Positions 32,740 through 47,304 of a DNA stretch of 64,000 bases are shown here, in pieces. The DNA is from Varroa destructor (lineage: Eukaryota > Arthropoda > Arachnida > Mesostigmata > Varroidae). Made by a program: the position numbers and the translations under genes. Each line of letters begins with the position of its first letter. Positions within the stretch are counted from its first letter, which is position 1. Location: contig NW_019211455.1 of the NCBI RefSeq assembly GCF_002443255.2, positions 14,427,080 through 14,491,079 of the forward strand, written 5' to 3'. The notes beneath the pieces were generated by a model. It was not told the origin of the DNA and did no database searches. It saw only the letters and a program-made list of their open reading frames with translations.

Positions 32740-34541
32740 ACAGCTGTAAAAGATATACCTGCCGCGTAATGTCGTCAACTCCGGTTTCGCTTCTCTTGCT
32801 TTCTAGTTTCTATATTATAGTGGCATTCGATCACGCGCTAATCACCAACGAGTCATATGGGGTACACTTGAAAAGCCAGATATTATGTCGTTATTGGGAA
32901 CTAACTGATCGTACATATTGCTCGATTCGAAGTAATGGCTGAGAACTTCAACCGGTACTGATACCTGTGCAAAGCAGTTACGTACGAGTCATGTTTAGAA
33001 GTGAGAAATAATGACAAATGCTGGACTATTTATGGACGACCCGCCATCGCTAATCAGCGTAATAGTCCTAATAAACACGTTAGATTTCGTTACAGTATTT
33101 CGCCGATATCGAGTACCTAATGGACTGTAACTTCTAAATAAGGTGTTGGAAGTACAATACGGTATTATTTGTCATGAACAAAGGTTAGGTTTTCAAGATA
33201 TTTGCATTTCGGCTTCTGGAGAACTTACTGTTTAAAATGTCAGTACTAACTCTAAGTTCGTATCGAAATGAGATGTACGATCCCACACGATCATATTAGA
33301 TCCTCAACATTGTGCTCCGCAAGAACTGTTGACAAATTATAGCAAAAAAACTTGATAAAAAAATTTCCGTTTATCGAAAAATACGTGTATAAATATACTC
33401 CAGGCATTTATCAAAATCATTCTAGGTACAGTAATATATTGGTCCTATAACAGGGAGTCCTTGCCTAAATAACAGCAAAACACAAAATGTCGCAAGGAAG
33501 CCAAATTTATGCCCGTACAATAGCTACTCTTTGCGAGAAGGGAACGAAAAAGCAGCTTAAATAGTCCAGGTATGAAATATTCGGAAAGCTACACGAGGTA
33601 ACAAAGTAAATAATGCCCATGTGTCGCATTTCTTCTGCCGTTGGAGGCAAAAGGATGTTCCGTGTAAGCGCTACTTGCACATATTTGATCATTATGAATA
33701 AGTGCTAGTAATGTTCCTATTGCGACCTTGCCTTTCCTTTTTCAAGCCTACTTTGTTCCCACCCTAATAAAAATGATCATAATAACGTCTCGTCAACAGC
33801 GTAGTCCACAGATATTATGGAGCCGTTATGCGTACGTCACTGATGTTCGTCAGTGAGTATGGAAACAACCGGCCGATCACCAAATTCTCGTGTACTAATC
33901 AACGGTAACGCAATTGTGATCATTGTACAATGTTATATACTCCCAATCTGCTTAAAGATGCGTTACTGATCGATATTTTTTCACACTGAACAAGCTTTCT
34001 AGATCACATCTTAAATTTCGTAGAGCGTCAAATCTTAGGTTGGAAAGAACCACGGAACAGAAAATTAGCTGCGGTACTTCCTCGGAAACATAGACTAATA
34101 CGGCAAATGATTATGCGTTTACGTTCACCTGTACCGTTAATTAGATTCGTGGCTTTGATGTTTACCAGACCTACTGTCTACGCTTGTTGCCATTCTGAAC
34201 AGGCACGTAAGTCCCGTCCTGTGTTTTCTCTATACTGGAAAGAAACTGTTCATCTGTTCCACCGGAGCAGTTAGGATTACGTCGACTTTTACCATCTTTC
34301 TAATCGAGTAATAGCCGCTGTCATTTATCGTTTGGTTTCTCTAATTTACACTTACTTATGGTCAAACCTTTCCTTTGCCTCATTCTATTCGCATCACAAG
34401 CGTTTAACCTTAATTGTAACTACAGATAGGCTTTATATCCTTAGCCGACTTGAAAAAGTTGTCTGAATATCTTAGTGAGCACCCTATCGCTAAGATTATT
34501 ACTTAAAGTGGTTCACTAAATTGAATGATGGGGCTTTCTAC
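32740..34541. other. Upstream region of the repeat-protein gene, no supported exon
   Basis: The 5' UTR and promoter of the minus-strand gene should begin just below this stretch or within it. No coding exon is supported. Confidence 0.55.
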
Positions 34542-34922
34542 CTGACAAATGTACCGTATCGCACTCGTAGAGTTTGGCGTACAATGCCTCGACCCATTTT
34601 GCGAAACAAGGTAAATGCTCGATAAGTTTACAAGTTTCATCTACGAGGTGTTCCCCATTTACGGGACAAACTTTTTGAGATACGGTTGCAGCTTTTATAT
34701 GACGGACAAATGTAGTCATCGCAAAATCATTCGAAATGGCAACGTCTCTTGTACTTGAAGTACAATCTCGGCAGAGACAGGATAACAGTAGCCTTGTGGA
34801 TTGTAAATATGCTTTATGATAATACCGTATGATATTAGCAGACTAAAAATAACGCCATAAACAAGAACAACCATTATCTGCTTAATCCATAACGAGTGCA
34901 TTATCGATCTTTTTCCTAACAT
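34542..34922 (-). pseudogene. Frameshifted membrane protein, faintly like a BK-channel beta subunit
   Basis: From ATG 34922 the minus strand encodes a membrane segment (MVVLVYGVIFSLLISYGIII), then CYPVSAEIVLQVQET, and stops at 34716. An overlapping frame shifted by one continues KVCPVNGEHLVDETCKLIEH, then PCFAKWVEALYAKLYE, to a CAG-GTAGAA donor at 34542. Taken together, one transmembrane helix plus a Cys-rich loop with PC-x4-V and LY recalls the KCNMB/slowpoke-beta or TipE type of channel subunit. The frameshift may be real decay, a sequence error, or a sign that these are two exons read wrongly. The second membrane segment was not found. Confidence 0.3.
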
Positions 34923-36419
34923 TTTAAATCAGGTCAGCTTCCGTAAGACTAAAATCAATGACACTTCATCATTAGCTTACTAGACCTTTAGAGAGACAGG
35001 TACGCGATCACCACGCGATGTATATGACGGACCGATGATCGCTAGTCTAACGCCACGATTTCTTCACTGAACTTCACATTTTTAATACGTATGTATTTTA
35101 TTTTACCGTATCGGGAACGCTGCTCATCCACTTCTGTCACGCAAACATATCTTCGCATTCTTTTTTTTACAAATGTTCCACAAAAGTAAATATTATTTTA
35201 CTTCAAGTATTCGTCATTGATTTGACGTTGATTTTCGTCAAATGTCAGTTTGCTTCCGTAATATATATATGATCAATAATTGACTGATCAAAATCGAATG
35301 AATTTGTTTGACTAATATGGATCGACTGTTTAAGACGAGCCTTGGATAGGGTATCGTAAGATATTTCTTCTACAAGAAGTATGAGAAAGCCATGGGTTCC
35401 GCCATGCCATGCTACACCACTCATCTGAAAATGTTTCTAGCTCTATGTTCACTAGTTAATTGTTGATAAGACCGAAATACGTTATATGTGTCAACGTACG
35501 CGTAAACGCTGCTAATGAGATCCGAGCTCACGACTGTATTAAAAGCTAATTTTCATACGACGTTTTCAAATACTGACGCATAGAATCGTCAGTGATTTTA
35601 CTGAAATCGCTAAGGTCTCGTTTTTACTTCTGCTTAAATTTTTTCTCAATTTTTTTAAATTTAAAAAATTCGCGCTAAAATTTTGGAACAATAGCTACCC
35701 ATTACTAAATGTTGTTGCTAAATAACTCGAGTCAACAAGCGCTAATTATCTGTTTCGTTTGTCGCACTTACCCCTTGAATGCGGTACAGTTTCCAGCAAT
35801 AATCAATAGACGTGCTCAGCCTAATTTCTATTACTATTAATCGTTCTGGTCTTCACAAGCGGTGCTGTCTTGTATCTCCTACAAAAGAGCGGTATCAGTA
35901 AAATTGTGTCCTTTTTATCAAGATGGCCAAGATCTAATGTTCCCTTCGCCCGCAATCGTTCCAGAGAAGCTCGAGGTGAACGGAAGTATTCAGAGGGAAA
36001 GCACTTTAGTTAGCCCTGGCAGGCTTCTACTCACTACACTGACCGGCTCTATCCAACTACTACACAAACTCTTTTCTGTAGATTTGATTGAACAAAAAGT
36101 TACTTTACCCTTTGCAACGGCATCCAGGCACAAGGGGTTCTGCCCGACAGATAGGCGGACCCCTATAAACTGGGTCGCCTCGAGCTTAGCATCAGGTCGG
36201 GAATCGATATGTGATCTTTCGAAATTGACGTGACCGACAATGAAATCGGCTACTGCTTTCCGCTGGCCTGATCTGGCCGACAGGCGTAAGGTCAATATAT
36301 GTTCTTAATAATTAACCTCATAGCATGGTAATTGCTTCGTGAACGCCACTCGACGCATGACGATCGTCATGAATCAGCAAGTGATGCAGCCTTTTTTACC
36401 GGTGTAGACCATTATAAGC

Positions 36420-36422
<3 letters not shown>

Positions 36423-36470
<48 letters not shown>
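36423..36470. repeat. (TG)n microsatellite
   Basis: About 24 TG units ending in CGCG. Confidence 0.95.
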
Positions 36471-36475
<5 letters not shown>

Positions 36476-39400
36476 TATTGTTGCAGTTTGCCCCTCTGAG
36501 TCATATTTCGTACGTCTGATTCCATCAGCCATCAAGAAATAGGTTGTGCTACGCATCTAGTAGGAAAAAACGAGTGCAACTGTTTTTTTTTTTGCCTACA
36601 GGCAAAAGGGGTAGCGGATCAATTCAGGCTGGTGACATGCAGATCAGATGCATTTAGCATACATAGTCAAAACGTCAGTAGATGCTGTTGTTCATATTCA
36701 TTAAACCTACTTAGATTGCATCAGTTGACGCGCCCATAGGCCTAGTTCGTTTTCCTATCAGAAAAGGAGGCAGGCCATAGACCCTACTGTTTGTTTCTTA
36801 TTGTACACTTGGCACCGAATGATGGATGTTTCTCACGAAAAAGGTGGCGGAATATGCAAGGCAAGCAAACGAGATTACCATATATTTGCATACGTTGATA
36901 CGCTACCATCGGCTCGCTTTCGGTAAGCCGACAATTATACAGTAACTAACATTAATTCATATCATGCAGCAGCAAATACCGAACCGTGATGAAAGATCGT
37001 ATCACTTAACTGAAGAGCAGATCTGACCTGAAGGCATTATTTTCATTCTATTGATATTAGATGATAGATCTTACACAAATCAGCAAACGGTTTGAAAACG
37101 GACACACAAAATAACAGTTTTAATGGCAAACCTTACATATGGGCTTTTGAGAGGAACATACTGTATTTATAGTGTGCACTATTGTTCTTATGACAGTACA
37201 GTGGCCTATTGAATTTAAGGACATTAGTGAGATGGCCTAGATTCAAAGTTATCACGAAACAAAATGTCTCAGACTAGAAATAATCGGTTGTCTAAAGATA
37301 TGACTAGCGGCTTAAGTACCGGATGTAGAAGCTCGAAACATTTGAATTAAATACATAACCCAAACGCGTTTATTAGTCATCTCAACTGTAAATGCGTTAT
37401 AATAAAAAAGAAACGACGGATAGATGGGCAATGTTATGGGAAAAGTTTCAATTATAACAACGCGGTTCATAACGTAATGCTCTTCAATGCTTATACCTCG
37501 ACTTCTACACCGAACCAATTTCTAGGATATTAAATATATATTATTATATATTAAATAACTATAATAAATAAAACACATCAAAATATAATTCTCGAACGTG
37601 TTATGAGAGCTTTTACGCTATCGTAACTGTCATATCTAACGTTTTCATGTATCATAAACATGGTCGATTTCGGATGTTTTCACTTTACGAATTGAGGTTT
37701 GAAGTCGACTGACTGTTAGATATCTGCTGAGAAAAAAAAAAAAAAAAAACGTACATTTCGGCCAACGAATCCGTCCTTTGTACATTTTTTTTTTATCGAT
37801 TGTAGGTCTAATATGCTTGATTTGTGAACTTTGCTTTTCGCTAAAGCGTTTTGTTGAAATTGAATTTTTACCAATGGTCGGTGCCCAAGATGAGTTTCTA
37901 GTTCGTATTAACAAAATATAGTATAATAGATCCATAGAAATGACAAAAATGCTTCAAATACCGACAGAAAACTGACGTCTGTCTCACTTGCTTGTATTCG
38001 AAAGCTTTAAGAAGCTGTGATCTTATGTCAAGCGGCGCCATTCTTCTGCCTCTTGCAATTAGGCCAGGTATCCATCGCCGCGAAATTGCCATGTAATAGA
38101 CAACACGAACAACGGCTACACAGATAATGTGTGTTTTGTCGCTAATTTGACATCTTTACCATATAGACAATCAGTCATACCTGCAGGGCATTAGGTCTTC
38201 AACAAGTGCCTCAAAGCTCTATCCTTCACCGAATACATGACTAGTCATTAAAAGTCTATGGCCAATCAATCGCGCAGCCGACAGTGCCACGACAAATGTC
38301 AGTACAATGCGTTTCGCTGGAGTACAGCTTTTGTGATGTACTACCTTTAGAGCGTTCCTGCCCCTTTCCTGTTTGGCAAAGGACGCAGGCTCGACAATCT
38401 GAATCTAGTGGGGTAGTCATGGCGACAGAACAACACTACGTAACGCGTGAAGGCTTGCCGACAAAGGAGTCTGTCCGAGTGATGGTGGCTGCGAAGCACG
38501 CAAGAATCGAAAGTGCGCACCCAGACCTAGTGTCCAGGCACCTCTAGAGTTGCCGGTGAGCCTTAAAGCTCCAGAAGTCTGAGCAAAAGTAACCTTGGTT
38601 AAGCCTGAATCTTTCGTGTTGATAACTTTGACGTGCATGGACGAAGTACCGTTAATGGTAGAACCCGTTCCAATAAAACGGTTTTGCGATTTATTAATCC
38701 CTTCCGCTTACAATTGGAGTGTATCGTATAGGATAGTGGTGTTTGAACGAATGCGATTCAAAGTTCAGGTATGTTCAGCTTGTTCAAAAAAGTTTGCTTC
38801 AATATATGTAGTACAGGTAAAAAAAACGACAGGGTCGCCTATATTAATACACCTACTTTGTAATAATGGCATTGAATAATTCCCAGATAAACTGTAATTC
38901 GACAATGTTGTCAGAACGACCGTAAAGGACCAGCGTTAGGTTATGTCGCGTGCTGATGCAATGACTAGGATCCAGCAAACGACCTTTACGAGTATCGTAT
39001 GCCTACGAACTTTGCGTGCAACAGCTGTATCGCAAGTCCGAAACGAAGTATGAATCAGGGCGTGTATGCACAATGCGAGGTAAACTTAGCTGGGTCAAAT
39101 GGCAATAAACAGCCACGGTGTTTTATTTCCCTTGAATGAGGCTCTGGGATAAGTTATCAATCGAATGTGTTCAAGTTGGTTTAGTGTCGTTGCCCAAGAG
39201 ATGATATGGACAAACCCAGAAATTTAAAAATAGGCTGTGACCGTACAATCGAAGAATTGTTTTTATCAACAATCAACTACCGTTGAAATGATTGGCGAGA
39301 ATATATGTTGGCATAATCGACTATTGCCTGCGGTGTATAACGTGGGCGCAAGATCTTTTTAATCAGTTTCTGTTCACCAGCCGGCTTATGGGCGCTATTA

Positions 39401-42400
39401 AATGTTCAGCGTAAGAGAAATTAACGACTCGGCTCACGATAGCTCAATTAATTATGTATCATATCATCGTAGAAGATTTTCATTTGTGGACAGTACGCCA
39501 CTTTCTATTGATACTGCTCCTTTGGGACCAAAGCGTGGTAGCAACCAGCCGCCGTTAACAGTTCCAATTGTAGGTCGTAGATATAAACCGGGTTTATTCA
39601 CTGCTCATGAAATCTCTCACGAATGCCTATTTCAACGATTGCTCGTTCAGAGAGACTGAGACATAATATGAAGGCACCGTAAGTCATCTTAGGAACGATC
39701 TCTACGTTTTTCAATACATTGCCAGACCTATATCCTATACTGAATGGAAGATCCATTGTTTTGTTCCTGATGTCACAGTGAAACAAAACCGCATAGCCTT
39801 AAAGCTAGATACAGATGCAGTCCTGGTCGTTATAATTTTTACCAGAGACAGACATACCAGCCGGAATTACTTCGCCTAGATGCTTGACAACGTATATTCG
39901 CTGAGCTAGCTCTGAGTGGCATGTTATTTTAATAGTTACGTTATAATACCTAAATTAACCTGTATCTGACCGTTTGTTCCTGCTGCACAAGTGTCAGCAA
40001 AGCTGATTGGTTTCATCGAACCTAAAAGGCCGATAAGTTAGCATGGAAGTTTTAAACCCACACATTTTTGACTCTGTAAATAAATTCGAAGTTACTATTT
40101 AAACACTTCTGTCGTATGCAAAATACGATCAATAATACTACAAAAAATGTACCTATGATCTCTAGATGTTGCCATTAGGAAATTCTAGTCAAAACAAAAA
40201 CATATTTGCAAAAGGAACACGGCTGACGCTGGGAAAGTCTAACTACCTATTTATGTACCGTATGTCAATCTGGGGCACTGACGATATCGACTGCTACCCA
40301 TAGGACTCCAGACGCGCATCGATAGCACAGGAATCCTTTTTTATTATATGGGGTTCGATTGCACTATACATTTCATTATAATGACTTGGTCATTTCTTAA
40401 CTACAAGTGCCTACAAATAAGGCATCTGCTTAGTTGCTGAAACAATATTTGATTCAGCCTTAACGGACGTAATTGCCATTTGGCATATACTTCGCCCTGC
40501 GTACAATTAACCCGATTCGACTTTAAATCAGACTGTGCCATGTATATCGGACGGCGGCATCTGCAATTACCGCAGCATACGTCATCCGCACTATGTTGAA
40601 ACTAAGCACCATCTTTTTCTAGAGCAGCACCTCAGATGTGCGGCGTGTTCGGCATAAATGACGACATGATTGACGTTATCATTCAAATATATACATCCAT
40701 GACATGTTTTATGTGTACCAATAAAATAGAACATAACAACCGTTTGCTTTGGTCACGGCTTCAGTTCAGGGTTTTAGACGCTTGATTCGTATCGTTGAGC
40801 GCTTCCTTGCGACGACAGCAAGCCAATCTGCCATGGGAAGCTTATTAGATGCTCGCTTTTTCATTCCCGTGATGAAATGATGTTAACGTACCAGTTTAGG
40901 AAATTCACGAGCGTCTGGGTCCGAAACCACACGTATTCATACATTTCGTTTCGCGCTGGGATCCAGGCATCGGAAGCAATGCTTAACGGGAGCAACAGAC
41001 GTAAAACACGAAATATTTAGGTTCCAGCTCCCTTACGTCTCCGTCCGTTATAACTTTTATGTCAAACTGATATTGTAAAACGGTCGTAAGTTTGTGTTCC
41101 AGAACATGATGACATGCTCACCCAGCCGGTTTAGCAAACGTGCCATTCCACTTACTAAACTTACTGAGCGTGCCACTTTTATCACGCTCAGCCAATTCAA
41201 CTATCATTTGGCTTCGTTTACGTTGTCCTTCTGCGGTCGGACTACAGTGTTTCAAATATGCAAATTAACTTCTTTCTAATCTTCAGGTGTCTTACTTCGT
41301 AAAAGACCAAATTTTTTTCCTACACCAAGCATAGAGCATGAATACATGTTTATTTCAGTTTATACTAATACTGTATGAGCTTGAAAAGTATGTGCAGACC
41401 TGGTTTTGTTCCAGTTAATACTGATATAACCAATAAGACCTTTCGGTAGAAGATGGTGCAACAGCCTTTCAACACGGATTATACTGGGTAGTAACCTGAC
41501 TGATAGTTGTATTATGCGCGCCATGACATGGTGTTTGTAGAATATTTGCGAAAACAACAGCTCTATAGGAGTACTTATTTCGAAACTATATTAAACTACC
41601 TATAAATTGCAGTAGATATTCTCGATAGTCGTTGGGAATAGTATGTGTAATAAGGATATCTTCACAGTCTGACATTGTATGGACACACTTTATTGTATAG
41701 GAATCGGAACTACCTGAATATTAATCATAACCTTAATCTGAAACATTTTTTATACGATTGGCTAGCACTTTCGTTGGCCTTCAGACTATTCTACCGGCAG
41801 AGTGCTTTTCGAATCTCGCACAGTAGCGGAACTCTTCACCTTTATTATATATATATTTTGTACATCATTAGCCTATCATAAAAAAAAATTATGCTAAAGT
41901 TAATTTGTTTCCAATATGTTACACATTAAACGTGCTATTAAAATTTATTGTTCATCTCAGGTTAGGCCTGCTTTGAGTGATGGGCCGCTTCTTGTCAACG
42001 GTAGAGGTTGCTGGAACGCCAGTTGAAGTTGTACTCGCGGGTCGCTCCCAGGAAAGCAATATGGTGTGACTAGGGTATCCAATAGATCTACAGAGGACGC
42101 AATCATATTTAAGGTTTTTATGAAGCGTGGTTATGCTGATAGCGGGATTGGCGCCACTTAATAACCAAATGACCAATTTTGTATCGGAAGTGGAAGTTAC
42201 AAGTAAGTTAGTTTGAATCTAATTTGGGTTTAATAAAGGTGGTTTGTTGCAAAACATAGAAGCACCTGCATCTTATATGAGTCTCTCGGGGCGCATGGAA
42301 ATCGAAGCCTGACATATATAAAAACAAGTAAACAATACGTGAATAAGCATATATATTTCACCTTTAACGCACAGAAAAGGGGGCCATAATGTTATAATGG

Positions 42401-45052
42401 CATAGAAGAACAGTGGATGCCATTAGTTCGTATGGCAACTTCGGTGACTACTACTGTTCAATGCGATGCTCAAAGTTTCGCTATATTTGTCCGACTTTAA
42501 TAGATCCTTGTAATGACAGAGGTAGCTTCCGGGTATGGCCTATGTAAATCCTTTTCAAAATTCGGATGAACTGCAATGTATTTGTTATTTACATTACTGT
42601 ATATAGAACGTCGAGGGGGCTAAAAAAGGCGAGCGCCTAATTTCAACCACCATTATTGTAGATATTGTCATTAAATTCATTAACCGATCAATCGGTTTGT
42701 GCTAGATATTTGCTCCTCTAATGACGAATAAGCTCCATCCAGAACTTACACTATAGATTCCTGACGATAAGGTAGCCCCCTCCGACAATCGAAAATCCTA
42801 CCAGCAAATATATCATATTTTCCCACTGTTTATTTATTTAGGTCAGTTTATCACTGACCATGAGCTGATCTAGGGATTTCAAGTACTCACCTTTCAAATA
42901 TAACTGAACATCTGAACGATCCAATAAACTTAAACGTTTGACAGTTTGGCCTGAAGTGATATATTTTAATAGATCATAGCAGTATGCATAATGATGAGGC
43001 ATACTTATGTTTCCAAAAAATACACGCATTAAAACCAGAATCAATTGCAGCATACGTCAAGATACTAGTGGGCGCACAATGTAGTCACATCACGGTGTAA
43101 CGAAAACCTTAGGCTGCGAAACAAAAGAAAAAGCGTACAATTGACCCAGTCTAAGCACCACATCGGCAACCAATGTCACCTTATCGAATGTAGCCTCATA
43201 AGAACACAACTAGCAAATGTTGGAAACACCTTACTGAGCGGGATCGTGTTTCTACACGTAGCGTGACTCGATTTTCGTATATGCGACCTCGTATCTCCCC
43301 CAAAAACAATACTGTTGCGGATATTGCCCGGTGGTCATGCCGAGTCCGTTACAAGTCCTTAACCTTTGCGATCCTCGACGATCAGACTCAGGACAACGTT
43401 GTTTGAGGTCACACATATGTATTTATTAAATCTATCATATACATGAAAGGCTATGGAGTTTACAAGACATACGAGTAAACAACCAAGTTTTCTCTGCTCA
43501 GAACAAGGTTTTGGACATGTGAGGTTTCTAAATCCGATGAATGAGCGGGTCCTGGGTTCAGTGCTGCACCTATAGCAAAAACCTGCCAACTAACATTAGC
43601 TGACGTGTAATTGAGTCATAGATGTTTTCAGCTGGGTAGCCACGGACCCGGAAGTAGCCTAAATGTCGATGTCAGCTACAGCTCACTCGGCGATTTTTAC
43701 TGAACGCGTCTGGAATACTAACCAATCTGAAGCTTCATCAGCATGTGTACCACCTGTTCTTAACCTAGTAATCGAATATAGTAAGTTTGAAACTTACTAA
43801 ACACTGTTCCACTATACAAAATAGATGGTATAATATCTTTAGGCCAATCTTGTTTTTCTGGAATACAAGACATTTTAGATGGACCCAGATAATTCTAACC
43901 CCTGTTTAGCACAAAAATCTAGGCCTTATGGGTGGCTGAACGACTAGGCGAATAGGGTATGCCTATGAGGTATAGTAGCACGCAAAAAGAGTTCCTCCCT
44001 TATCGACGTGTAGAATGCAGGATGTTGGCCACAACTCGACGAGCGGCCAGCGAAGCGAAGCTAGACTAAGCTGTGGACCAGGAGTAGGAGCAAAGATCGA
44101 AAAATGGGGCTCTGCGATGAACGCCATGGAGACCCACTTCTTGGTTGTAAGGGCCAATATTATTGTCGGCGTCACTCTCGTTCCCTCACCATCACTTCCG
44201 GGGGTGGGAAACTCAGTTTTTCTGTATTCACGTCAACCTCGAGGGGTTGGTCAAATGCCCGGAGCGCCCGTGACGACGCTCTGCTAGTACCGTTTCACCC
44301 CAACGTGAATTAATGAAGGCGGTGATAGGGTAGTTCGTCTATCTCGTAGGTGTGTGTGTCGCCTTCTCTATTAGCGACTGTTGTGGTTGGTGCTCTTATT
44401 TGTTGCAGGCCTCGTTCGCGGCCATGCGTGTAGCTGTTTGGGTTCGACGTTTGTCTTTGAACTAGTTCAGTATTGACGTCAAAGGGCGATAAGTGGCCGT
44501 GGTAGTATAATATTAAGCAACGTAATATTTTCTTATCGCTTTAAGTTTTTCAGTAAGGGTGTCCCTGCGTACGGTTGCCTCAGGACCGTGCGCTTATTAA
44601 AATTGCTTGTTGTGTATAAAAATAGTCTACGTGAGTTTACGTTGTATAAGTAAAAGATGTTTACAAAAAATGTATAATTGCCAATTTTTTTTATATAGAT
44701 TAATGATTCGGCTTGCTCTAAAAGGATTCTTTTTCTATTTGCCAGTTCGGTAGTATACAACGGTAGAGCAACAGATGAACACACAGACCTACGAGCTTGT
44801 CTACAGAAAGCTCTCATTACGTTACTCGCCTTGAAAGCCTCATTTTAGTAATTTGTTTTCCTCAGAACTGTCATCGAACTGTATTAGTATTAATTTCTAT
44901 ATGTTTCCTTTTAATTTTGTAATTCGAAGCACTGAATTTTAACCAATTATATTCTGTTCTTTTACATAGAAAAACACCTGAAAAGGACCAAATCATCGCA
45001 AATTATTTAAGTTGAAAAAGCAGAACTCATTGTGCAGGCAGCTCAGTGGACG

Positions 45053-45113
45053 CATGTAGACATCCAACTTATGTGCCATGTTGGATGTCTACATGTGTTT
45101 ACCTGATTTTGAT
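45053..45113 (+). repeat. Hairpin with 16-bp perfect arms and shared 3' motif
   Basis: Arms 45053-45068 and 45080-45095 around an 11-nt loop; TTTACCTGATTTTGAT follows at 45098-45113. The stem sequence is unrelated to that at 14685, while the motif is identical. Confidence 0.85.
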
Positions 45114-47304
45114 TGCCGGTAATGCAAACTTTCAACAAATTTATATTATCGACAACTTTTAGTTTCTCGTCCAGTGGCGTATAACATTTTGAAATTGACT
45201 GTTCAAAGCATGAAATATAAAATCCGGACTAATTGCATACAGCACAGGGTACCAAAGGTGTTTTACCGATTCGGGTTATAGCCAATGGATCCTCATGTTA
45301 AGAAGTTAAAAAGTATTCTGTAAATATGATAATTCATTTTTTTATGCATAATAAAGTTTTGTAGGAAATCTCAATTGACCACTTTGCTCCACCAATCTGC
45401 TTGAAAATGTATATAAAGTATGTTAAAATATAATGTATATAAAGAATGCCAAAATTAGTGTAAAGGCACATATTGAGATTCACATGTTAAACGTTATATA
45501 GCTTATTTATTCAGGGTAAATTAATTAAGAATAAATTAAGAAAATTAAGAAATCTAAGTAGAGGTAACTTAGACTAACCCAAGAGTCCTAAAATCTAAAC
45601 TAAAACTATCAAAATTTCGAAAACAAAAAAAAAAGTATAATACGATCGGCATAATATTTTAATGGGTTTGTATTTAAGTTACCTATAATACTGAACTTCT
45701 AGAAGTTAATGAAGGATCAATTTAGGAAACAACAGTTGCAGACCTCAACATGTGTAGTCGAACCTATTCTAGGAAAGATTCTTTGCCAACTGGATACGTT
45801 CGATCGATAGAACTGACATTGAACTTATTGGTATTACGTAATCAGCTAACGTGAATGCTTTTTATGAGCCGCGCAGGCGAGACCTTTTCACTGAACACCC
45901 ATTCGTTATTTATATAAAGATGCTGGTTTTTGTGGTTACAAGCTTACGGTTTGCATGGATCAAAATATGAAGCCATTATCTTGATAAATAATATTACGGT
46001 CTGTCAAATGCCGACTTATCAAAAGGTCCGCGGTATTATAACATGTCATGCACTATTTACTCAGCTTGATTCTGAGTTAGTCTAAATAGCTAGACTATGT
46101 TTCGCATTATGACAGCGATGGGTAAAGGTATATTTTTATGCCGCGCGACCTATTTGATTAATTTAGGAGCTTCAACCAGGATTGATCATATAAAACAATA
46201 TAGGCCTAATCAATGAGAGCAAAATATAATATCAGACATGTATACGTAGTTAAAGAATTTAAGTTATTCATAACGGACAACAGGAACGTCTGCAGTGGTG
46301 TTACTTCAAGACGAGAATGCAAGACGCAAGATAGCATACAATTATTATATTAGCCATATTAACTGCCACATGGCGGAGCTTTTGTACAGCATGTTTATTG
46401 CAGTAGTATTTACTATAACAGAATCTATATGAGACCTTTGAAAAAAATGGGTTTCTAGCTAAGATAAATCTTGTTTCTACCTTTTTTCCAAATATAAAAC
46501 TTTTTCTTAACTGTAGATCTAAGTTAGAATTTGGTTCAAAAAGGGTAGAATTAGGCTTAGTCCCAAGAAACTTATCGTTGCTCTATTCTATCTCGTCAAA
46601 CACTGCTATTAGGTTGTAGACTTCCCGCGTACGGTTCAAACGCTTTAACGTGCATTGTCCAGACAATCGTTTCCTTTGCCATAACGTTGCAACGGTTACG
46701 TAGTGATGTATACTCAGGACGGATCTGAACATGTGTAAATACAATCAATCGAGCTAACGAAAGATTAAAAAACGACAAATGACATAGAGTTGCTCTACAT
46801 GAGAGCGAAAGGACGAATCAATTTAGGCGTTCACCAAAGATTGTTATCAGGACTCCATTTAAACACGGTGCCTACCGTGTACCCTATCTGTCTCCCCGCC
46901 TTTTCGTAGCTTGTGTCCTATGATAAATTGCTTGCAACAGCTATCCCCAATAAAAAGAAAACTACCTCTACTTAAGTGCCAATAAAAAAAGCTACTACGT
47001 TTTTGTCCCTTTCAGGCAAACAAGATTCGCTTATCCTATACGTACCGACGGAACGAACTAATGTCCTAACTGTTGAAAAATGGCTCATTGAGACGTAACA
47101 AGATTATAGAGAGGATTTAAAACAAAAAAATACCAGATTACTGGGCAGAACCACTAAAAATATTCTGCTCTCGAACGCCGTTAGGGAAGACCCGGAATAC
47201 TCGAAGTGATTAAGCGCGGCCACGCATGTTGACTCCATAGCGTGTCCAGTCTCTTATAATTGTATGCTAATACGGTAGCTAGTCTCCGTTGGTGCCTTCA
47301 CGGA

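Larger units (their letters stand above)
34923..47304. other. 12-kb interval with no firm gene
   Basis: Holds a TG microsatellite, the 45-kb hairpin element, a somewhat GC-rich block at 44.0-44.3 kb, and two weak minus-strand exon candidates (42950-42891 and 42087-41952). Frames at 35.9-36.3, 38.3-38.6 and 39.4-39.8 kb were read and not recognised. Confidence 0.5.

Noticed and set aside
33507..33692. Minus-strand frame as a second-membrane exon for the BK-beta-like sequence
   Set aside because: Phase does not fit the donor at 34542 and the sequence lacks a clear membrane helix.
35990..36295. Overlapping frames of about 100-120 codons on both strands
   Set aside because: No recognisable product and both strands equally open; not supported as a gene.
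44015..44313. GC-richer block with overlapping frames, considered as a transposon fragment
   Set aside because: No reverse transcriptase, transposase or terminal repeats could be identified.
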